64,000 bases of DNA from Crocinitomicaceae bacterium (GTDB lineage Bacteria > Bacteroidota > Bacteroidia > Flavobacteriales_D > Crocinitomicaceae), in the NCBI GenBank assembly GCA_021740745.1, contig JAIOZF010000005.1, positions 1 to 64,000 of the forward strand. The letters are read 5' to 3'. Positions 58,401 through 64,000 of the stretch are shown one piece after another. The notes under the pieces were generated by a model that was given only the letters and a program-made list of their open reading frames with translations, was not told where the DNA came from and searched no databases. Both the position numbers and the translations under genes were made by a program. The stretch's first letter is position 1. Every line of letters starts with the position of its first letter.

Positions 58401-60893
58401 ACTTCTGGTGCTGGATGTATAGCAACTGATCAAGTTGTGGTAACAGTAAATCCTAATCCATCTCCAATAATAAATGGAACGACTGATTATTGCATTGGAT
58501 ACCCTGCACTTTTGTCAACCTCTATTCCTTTTGCAACTTACGATTGGTCTACATTGGTTTCAACAGCGACTACTTCTGCTACAATAGCTAATAATCCAAT
58601 TACGGTTACCGTTACGAATGCTTTTGGTTGTTCCGGCACTTCTCCAGCATTTATTGTGAATGAAAATTTATTTATTACTGCCAATTCAACTGAAACAATT
58701 TGTCAAGGACAATCAGTTTTGATTCATGGGGTTTCTCAATCGGTAGCAGGTTTATACTCGCAAACGTTTACAACCAGTACTTGTGATTCTGTTTCGAATG
58801 TTACGTTAATTGTTAATCCATTACCAATTGTTAATGCCGGATTGGATCAGGAAGTTTGCACACTAACAGCAACTTCATTGACCGCAACAGGTGCTGCAAC
58901 TTATTCATGGGATAATGGAATTACAAATGGAGTTACTTTTACTCAAGCTCTCGGAACGACTACTTATACCGTAACGGGAACAAGTGTTGATGGTTGTATC
59001 AGTACGGACCAAGTTGATATCATAGTTAATCCTCTCCCTCTGATAGATGCAGGTGCAGATCAAGCAATTTGTATTGGAACATCTGCTATTATTTCAGGAG
59101 CAGGAGCAGCGACCTATACATGGAATAATGGTGTGACAGATAATGTTTCATTTACACCAGCTTTAACAAATACGTATACCGTTACAGGAACAGATGCTAA
59201 TGGATGTGTAAACACAGACCAAGTTGTTGTGACTGTTAATCCATTGCCAACAGTGGTTGCCGGACCAGACGAAGATATTTGTTTTGGAGCATCCGTTACC
59301 TTATCAGGTTCTGGTGCTTCAACATACACATGGGATAATAGTGTAACAAATGGTATTTCATTTTCTCCTGCTGCAACGACCACTTATACCGTTACAGGGA
59401 CAGATCTGAATGGATGTATCGATACGGATCAAGTTTTAGTAACTGTTAATCCTTTACCAGTTGTAAATGCTGGTATAGATCAAGATGTTTGTCAAGGAAC
59501 TCTTATTACACTTTCTGGTGCTGGAGCAACTACCTATTCTTGGAATAATGGTGTACTAAATGGAACTCCTTTTACACAAGCTGTTGGAACTGTAACATAC
59601 ACTGTAACAGGAACTGACGCAAATGGTTGTATTGATACTGATCAAGCTGACATTACTGTCAACCCAACACCGGTTGTAAATGCAGGACTTGATCAAATTG
59701 TTTGTATTGGTGCTTCTGTTACGTTAGCAGGAAGTGGAACGTCAACCTATTCATGGAACAATGGAATTACAAACAACGTTGCCTTTACACCTTCTCTTGG
59801 AACTGTAACTTATACTGTAACAGGAACAAGTATTGAGGGATGTATAACAACTGATGACGTTGTTGTCACCGTAAATCCTTTGCCAGTTGTCTTTGCAGGA
59901 AATGACGTTACTGTTTGTGAAGGATCAACTGTAACTTTAACTGGTTCAGGTGCTTCAAACTATTCTTGGAATAATGGTGTGTTGAATGGAACACCATTTA
60001 CACCGAGCGTTGGCACAACAACGTATACAGTCACAGGCACATCAGCTGCAGGTTGTATAAATACTGATCAAATAGACATAATTGTTAATCCAATACCAAT
60101 AGTATCATTTTCTCCAGATGTAACAAGTGGTTGTGTACCATTAACGGTGAATCTAACAAACACAACTCCAAATTCTGTAAACTGCTTGTGGACGATTAGT
60201 AATGGTACTGTTTTAAATGGATGTGGAACTGTACCAGTTACTTTCACACAAGGAGGATGTTATGATGTGACATTAACGACAACATCTAATAATGGATGCG
60301 CTGGTACATTAACTTCAACAAATCTTATTTGTGTTGAAGCATTGCCTATCGCTTCGTTCTCTCCATCTTCTAATACGGTAACAACGATCAATACAGAAGT
60401 GATTTTCACAAATCAATCAATTGGTGCATCTTCATATTACTGGACTTTTGGAGACGATTCACCATCATCTACAGATGTTAATCAAATTCATGTATATCCA
60501 GATAGTGAGACAGCGAATTACTTAGTAACATTAATTGCATACTCGCCACTAGGTTGCACGGATACAGCTTTAGCATATATAAATGTGGTTGAAGAATTGA
60601 TTTTCTATGTACCCAATACATTCACTCCAGATGATGATAATTTTAATCCAGTTTTTCAACCTATTTTCACAGCTGGTTTCGATCCTTATGATTATACCTT
60701 ATTAATTTTTAACCGTTGGGGTGAAATCATTTTTGAATCAAAAGATGCATCAATTGGATGGAATGGAACGTATGGTTCAAATGGAGAAATACAAATGTGT
60801 CAGGATGGAACATATACATGGAAAATTGAATTCAAAACAAAATTGAATGACGAACGGAAAATGATCCTTGGTCATGTTAACCTAGTAAGATAA
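55470..60893 (+). CDS. giant surface protein: CUB-like + reelin-subrepeat-like + Ig-like repeat array + PKD + gliding-motility (T9SS type B) C-terminal domain
   Basis: Likely start MKFLFSILFTVALLSDGVFAQ at 55470 (track start 55440); repeats such as VNAGIDQDVCQGTLITLSGAGATTYSWNNGVLNGTPFTQAVGTVTYTVTGTDANGCIDTDQADITVNP; C-terminus FYVPNTFTPDDDNFNPVFQPIFTAGFDPYDYTLLIFNRWGEIIFES. Confidence 0.95.
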   Translation: MKFLFSILFTVALLSDGVFAQAVVPCDVELTYSTGFYDPPPVAGPAYNMSNTTVNTCGGTFYDPNGTGNYANNQLNTMTFCSSTAGAQLQFIFTLWNLETCCDYLSIYDGPNTSSPLLFNDDGSNSPGTVTSSNGCLTFVWDSDGSVVGQGWAATINCVDVPIPFNCNGGTVFLQATGVGDYEIVQNNNFNNGSLGAGWVATGGQSVGTACGPSLDGTPYYWASTAGSGVPQLTTVGLDVSCGGFLTFDLDYATQGGAAPCEGPDLPNEGVTLQYSTNGGATWTVIEYFEPLGGYDATMTSWNNYSFPIPPGAVGPNTQFQWIQLSSSGSCCDNWGIDNVQVSSVVNCTPYWYDYSYLPPSVDNPSQTATITSTTTFNVTYTNGIDACSTSVTVVVPPGTTANAGADVTMCAGGTGVVIGASPVTSDNGATFSWSAGAGSGTIDLVPAGGTTTGQVTVSPAVTTTYTLTVTYNGCTTTDQVTVTVNPVATVNANIEQTVCAGGTITLAGAVGGGATSGTWTAPTGTFSSASNLASTYTPSITSGTETLTLTTDDPAGPCPSVLDQMIVTVNPVPTVIAGQPQTVCEGTNITLAGTGATSYSWDNGVTQGIAFAPTATTTYTVTGTTLGCTNTSTVTVTVNPIPNVNAGNDISICASTSTTLTASGATTYSWSPGGLTTAEITVSPAATTSYTVTGTSLGCTATDIVTVTVAGSAPINAGPDVELCIGASTTLNGTGGDTYVWDNGLGNGNNFTISPASTTTYTVIGTDASGCVGTDAITVTINPIPTVLAGQPQTVCSGTAVTLSASGATSYSWDNGISQGVAFTPTATTTYTVTGTALGCTNTSSVLVTVNPLPTVVAGPQQTVCEGTSITLTASGASTYTWDNGVTQGVAFTPTVGAVTYTVTGTSGAGCTNTSAVLVTVNPLPLADAGGDQVVCAGTSVTLSGQGAATYSWNISVTNGTAFTPAVGAVTYTVTGTSGAGCIATDQVVVTVNPNPSPIINGTTDYCIGYPALLSTSIPFATYDWSTLVSTATTSATIANNPITVTVTNAFGCSGTSPAFIVNENLFITANSTETICQGQSVLIHGVSQSVAGLYSQTFTTSTCDSVSNVTLIVNPLPIVNAGLDQEVCTLTATSLTATGAATYSWDNGITNGVTFTQALGTTTYTVTGTSVDGCISTDQVDIIVNPLPLIDAGADQAICIGTSAIISGAGAATYTWNNGVTDNVSFTPALTNTYTVTGTDANGCVNTDQVVVTVNPLPTVVAGPDEDICFGASVTLSGSGASTYTWDNSVTNGISFSPAATTTYTVTGTDLNGCIDTDQVLVTVNPLPVVNAGIDQDVCQGTLITLSGAGATTYSWNNGVLNGTPFTQAVGTVTYTVTGTDANGCIDTDQADITVNPTPVVNAGLDQIVCIGASVTLAGSGTSTYSWNNGITNNVAFTPSLGTVTYTVTGTSIEGCITTDDVVVTVNPLPVVFAGNDVTVCEGSTVTLTGSGASNYSWNNGVLNGTPFTPSVGTTTYTVTGTSAAGCINTDQIDIIVNPIPIVSFSPDVTSGCVPLTVNLTNTTPNSVNCLWTISNGTVLNGCGTVPVTFTQGGCYDVTLTTTSNNGCAGTLTSTNLICVEALPIASFSPSSNTVTTINTEVIFTNQSIGASSYYWTFGDDSPSSTDVNQIHVYPDSETANYLVTLIAYSPLGCTDTALAYINVVEELIFYVPNTFTPDDDNFNPVFQPIFTAGFDPYDYTLLIFNRWGEIIFESKDASIGWNGTYGSNGEIQMCQDGTYTWKIEFKTKLNDERKMILGHVNLVR

Positions 60894-60906
60894 AATAAAC
60901 TAGCAT

Positions 60907-60938
60907 AAAAAAAAGCGATCTAAACAATCGCTTTTTTT
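60907..60938. terminator. terminator of cassette copy 2 (also positioned to serve aroC)
   Basis: aaaaaaaagcgatctaaacaatcgcttttttt; near-identical to 54651..54680; flanking agcat...atgct extends the stem. Confidence 0.9.
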
Positions 60939-60969
60939 ATGCTTTAATAATTTGATTAAATCTTTTGGT

Positions 60970-62043
60970 TTATTCCCAAACTGTAGTTTTTTGTCTCAAG
61001 TAAAAATCAAGTATTACCATGGCTGCCATTGCTTCTACAATTGGTACTGCTCTTGGAACAACACATGCGTCATGCCTGCCTTTTCCTAATAACTCCACTT
61101 TTTCACCGATGGAATTGATTGTTTCTTGCGGTTTTAATATGGTTGCAACTGGTTTAAATGCTACTCTAAATTCAATTGGCATTCCATTCGAAATTCCACC
61201 TTGAATTCCACCACTGTTATTTGTTAAAGTTGAGCCATCCGAGTTGAACAAATCATTGTGATCGGATCCTCGCATTTCTGCAGATGCAAAACCACTTCCG
61301 AATTCAACTCCTTTTACAGCATTAATAGAAAGCATAGCCTTGCCTATTTCAGCATGTAATTTATCAAAAACAGGATCTCCCAAACCTGCAGGAACATTCA
61401 CAATCATACAGCGCACACATCCGCCAACAGTGTCACCATCCTTGCGCACATCACGAATCAAATGTTCCATTCGTTCAGCCGTTAATTCATCTGGACAACG
61501 CACTAAATTGGATTCAATCGCATCAGTCAAAAAGAAGGAAGGATCTTGTAATTTAATATGTCCCACTTGATCAACATAAGTTGAGAATTCAATTCCCAAT
61601 GACTCTAAAAATTGTTTTGCAATCGCACCTGCAACTACACGACAAGCCGTTTCTCTTGCGCTTGACCTTCCTCCTCCTCTATGGTCACGAGTGCCATATT
61701 TTTGATCATAACTATAATCTGCATGAGAAGGCCGATATGCTTCTTTCAAATGATCATAATCACTTGAATGTTGATCTTCGTTGGGAATAACAAAACCGAT
61801 TGGTGTACCTGTGGTTTTTCCATTAAACAAACCTGATAAAAATTGAACCGTGTCGGACTCCTTTCGTTGTGTAACAATAGCAGATTGACCTGGTTTTCTT
61901 CTGTCAAGTTCGAATTGTACTTTGTCTAAATCAATTTTGAAATTAGAAGGTACACCATCTATAATTCCGCCGATTGCTGAACCATGTGATTCTCCAAATG
62001 TCGTTAATTTGAAAATTGTACCAAACGTAGAACCTGCTGCCAT
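60970..62043 (-). CDS. aroC: chorismate synthase
   Basis: [63 protein letters not shown]. Confidence 0.98.
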   Translation of the reverse strand: MAAGSTFGTIFKLTTFGESHGSAIGGIIDGVPSNFKIDLDKVQFELDRRKPGQSAIVTQRKESDTVQFLSGLFNGKTTGTPIGFVIPNEDQHSSDYDHLKEAYRPSHADYSYDQKYGTRDHRGGGRSSARETACRVVAGAIAKQFLESLGIEFSTYVDQVGHIKLQDPSFFLTDAIESNLVRCPDELTAERMEHLIRDVRKDGDTVGGCVRCMIVNVPAGLGDPVFDKLHAEIGKAMLSINAVKGVEFGSGFASAEMRGSDHNDLFNSDGSTLTNNSGGIQGGISNGMPIEFRVAFKPVATILKPQETINSIGEKVELLGKGRHDACVVPRAVPIVEAMAAMVILDFYLRQKTTVWE

Positions 62044-62160
62044 AATTCAAATATAATGGACAAATAACAATTAGCAATACTTAAATCCTTTTCAATCGCG
62101 TAAATGTTTATCTTCGAAGGCATAATTGTTGAATTACATTTCATTCTAAAAAATACTATC

Positions 62161-62775
62161 ATGCAAATAAATGAAGATAAATTAGAAGCATTTTGGCAAT
62201 GGTTTGTAAAGAATTCAACGATTATCAAAGAGGTGATAGAACACAACGATACCAATCAAAGTGAGCGTATAGTTGAAGAATTGAACAATTTTATTCTTGA
62301 TTTCGGGATGTTTACTTGGGACATTGGTCAGAATGAGGATAATGTTTGGTTTTTCTTGATTTCTCCTAATGGCGACCCAGAACTTTTGCTAATGAGTCAA
62401 CGAATAATGGCTGATGCTCCTTCGTATTTAGAGTGGCTTTTTCTGTCTAGCAGACCATCAAAGTCTTGGGATCGCCAATTCAGCATCTACAATAACGAAA
62501 TGGACCTTATTCAAATAGATGGAACCTATTGGTCATATTTAGCATTTGAAGAAGACAACGGTCAAATCGAATTGGTATTTGAGGCACAAAACATTGCTCA
62601 TTTAGATGAAGAAACAGCTGAGTTCGCGGTAAATCAATTTCTTGTAAATGAGCTTGGCGAACAGGAACGGATTCTTAAAGTTTCGAGTGTAACAGTTGTA
62701 CCGATTATAGATGAAGAAGATCAGGAAGATAAATATCCTATAGACCTTTTGCGCTCCCATTTCGGAATTGAGTAA
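62161..62775 (+). CDS. conserved hypothetical protein
   Basis: Likely start MQINEDKLEAFWQWFVKNS; W/E-rich acidic protein, family not recognised. Confidence 0.75.
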   Translation: MQINEDKLEAFWQWFVKNSTIIKEVIEHNDTNQSERIVEELNNFILDFGMFTWDIGQNEDNVWFFLISPNGDPELLLMSQRIMADAPSYLEWLFLSSRPSKSWDRQFSIYNNEMDLIQIDGTYWSYLAFEEDNGQIELVFEAQNIAHLDEETAEFAVNQFLVNELGEQERILKVSSVTVVPIIDEEDQEDKYPIDLLRSHFGIE

Positions 62776-62782
62776 AACAAAA

Positions 62783-62812
62783 AAATCCCGATGACTATCA
62801 ACGGGATTTTCT
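62783..62812. terminator. intrinsic terminator
   Basis: aaatcccgatgactatcaacgggatttt between convergent genes. Confidence 0.8.
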
Positions 62813-62824
62813 ATGAACTTTTTA

Positions 62825-64000
62825 TTACTTACAAATTGTTTCTTCCGTTGCCTTGAGAATAACCCGAACCTCATCTAAGGTTGGTGCTTCAGCATACGTG
62901 CGCAGAACCGGCTCTGTTCCAGAAGGTCTAATCATTACCCAACGTTTATCATCAAAGAAATACTTAAATCCATCAATGGTTTTCAAGTCTGCTACATTGT
63001 ACGTTCCAAATGATTTGTAATTATCGGCTTTACAATTCGCAATAATTCGCTGTTTTAATTCTTCCGTGATGTGTAAATCACTTCGTTCAAATTTAAATTC
63101 TCCAACGATTTCATACACCTCAGCAATTAATTCATCGAGTGTTTTGCCTGATTTCGCCATGAATTCCCAAATGATTAATCCCATCCAGATACCATCTCTT
63201 TCCGGAATATGACCTTTAACAGCAATTCCACCTGATTCTTCACCGCCAAGTAAAACATCATCTTCCACCATAATTGAAGCAATTTCCTTGAATCCAATTT
63301 TGGTAGTTTGTAATTCTAATCCATAATGCTTACACATCTTCTCAACGCGCGGAGTAACCGAGAAAGCAATAACAACTTTACCAGTCATTTGCTTGTATTT
63401 TACCATATAATGGATCAATAAAAGGATGATGTGATGCGAATCAACGAATTCTCCTTTGCCATTATATAATCCAATTCTATCTGCATCTCCATCTGTGGCT
63501 AAAGCACAATGAATATTGCCTTTTTCCTTAATATATGCTTCTAACTCTTTTAGATTCTTTGCAATTGGTTCAGGCGCTTGTCCGTGAAATGAAGGATTAT
63601 AATCACAATGTAAAAATTGTGTGTTTGGTAATATTCTTCTCAAAACATTTTGACCAGCACCATACATCGCATCATACACCAAGTTCAATCCAGAATTTGC
63701 GATGGCATCTAAATCGAAATTTGCTTTCACATGATCCACATAACGTGTCTCAATATCTACGATTTCTAATTGTCCTGCAGATATTGCACCATCTAAGGAA
63801 ACATCATTGTAATTTACTGGACACGTATCTGGAATAATATCTTCCACCTCTTGCACATGCCATGGTGCGAGAGGTCCACCAAAAAACGCTTTTAATTTAA
63901 ACCCATTATAACTCGGAGGGTTATGACTTGCAGTCAATATAATTCCAATCTGACAGTCAAATTGCTTTGCGGCTAATGAAATCATCGGTGTTGAAACAAA
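62825..64000 (-). CDS. phosphoglucomutase/phosphomannomutase family protein, partial (N-terminus beyond window end)
   Basis: GIILTASHNPPSYNGFKLKAFFGG, ALATDGDADRIGLYNGKG, GGEESGGIAVKGHIPERDGI, RPSGTEPVLRTYAEAP; frame is open upstream (FVSTPMISLAAKQF) to the window edge. Confidence 0.94.
   Translation of the reverse strand, partial: FVSTPMISLAAKQFDCQIGIILTASHNPPSYNGFKLKAFFGGPLAPWHVQEVEDIIPDTCPVNYNDVSLDGAISAGQLEIVDIETRYVDHVKANFDLDAIANSGLNLVYDAMYGAGQNVLRRILPNTQFLHCDYNPSFHGQAPEPIAKNLKELEAYIKEKGNIHCALATDGDADRIGLYNGKGEFVDSHHIILLLIHYMVKYKQMTGKVVIAFSVTPRVEKMCKHYGLELQTTKIGFKEIASIMVEDDVLLGGEESGGIAVKGHIPERDGIWMGLIIWEFMAKSGKTLDELIAEVYEIVGEFKFERSDLHITEELKQRIIANCKADNYKSFGTYNVADLKTIDGFKYFFDDKRWVMIRPSGTEPVLRTYAEAPTLDEVRVILKATEETICK

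Overview
64-kb window from an AT-rich Bacteroidota chromosome. The lineage call is an inference from TAnnTTTG promoters, T9SS sorting domains, and DUF2795, DUF4293 and DUF5106-type proteins; it looks Crocinitomicaceae/Flavobacteriales-like. Most of it is ordinary housekeeping: ABC1 kinase, threonine aldolase, RecF/DciA, RibH, GlmM, IspH, MltF-like, MiaA, LolD/FtsX-type ABC transporter, ABC-F, DEAD helicase, chorismate synthase and a phosphohexomutase. The most unusual part is ~45.57-60.94 kb, a tandemly duplicated surface-protein transcription unit. Each copy has a ~204-bp near-identical promoter/leader, a ~156-aa secreted companion protein of unknown family, a giant protein (2452 or 1817 aa) and a matching terminator. 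The two giants share CUB-like and reelin-subrepeat-like N-termini and a PKD plus gliding-motility (T9SS type B) C-terminus, but have entirely different repeat arrays in the middle (HYR-like versus Ig-like). The HYR array contains an exact 1182-bp higher-order repeat. Other notable observations: (i) an AAA/DUF4143 ATPase module sits exactly at the 3' end of a TrmH-family gene, and a diverged second copy of the trmH 3' end lies on its far side; (ii) miaA has no canonical start codon, because its ATGA-overlap start is followed by an in-frame TAA at codon 4; (iii) a pseudo-receiver/adenylate cyclase/HD-hydrolase fusion. No tRNA, rRNA, CRISPR array, transposase or recognisable defence operon was found. 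All homology calls are by eye, without database searches.
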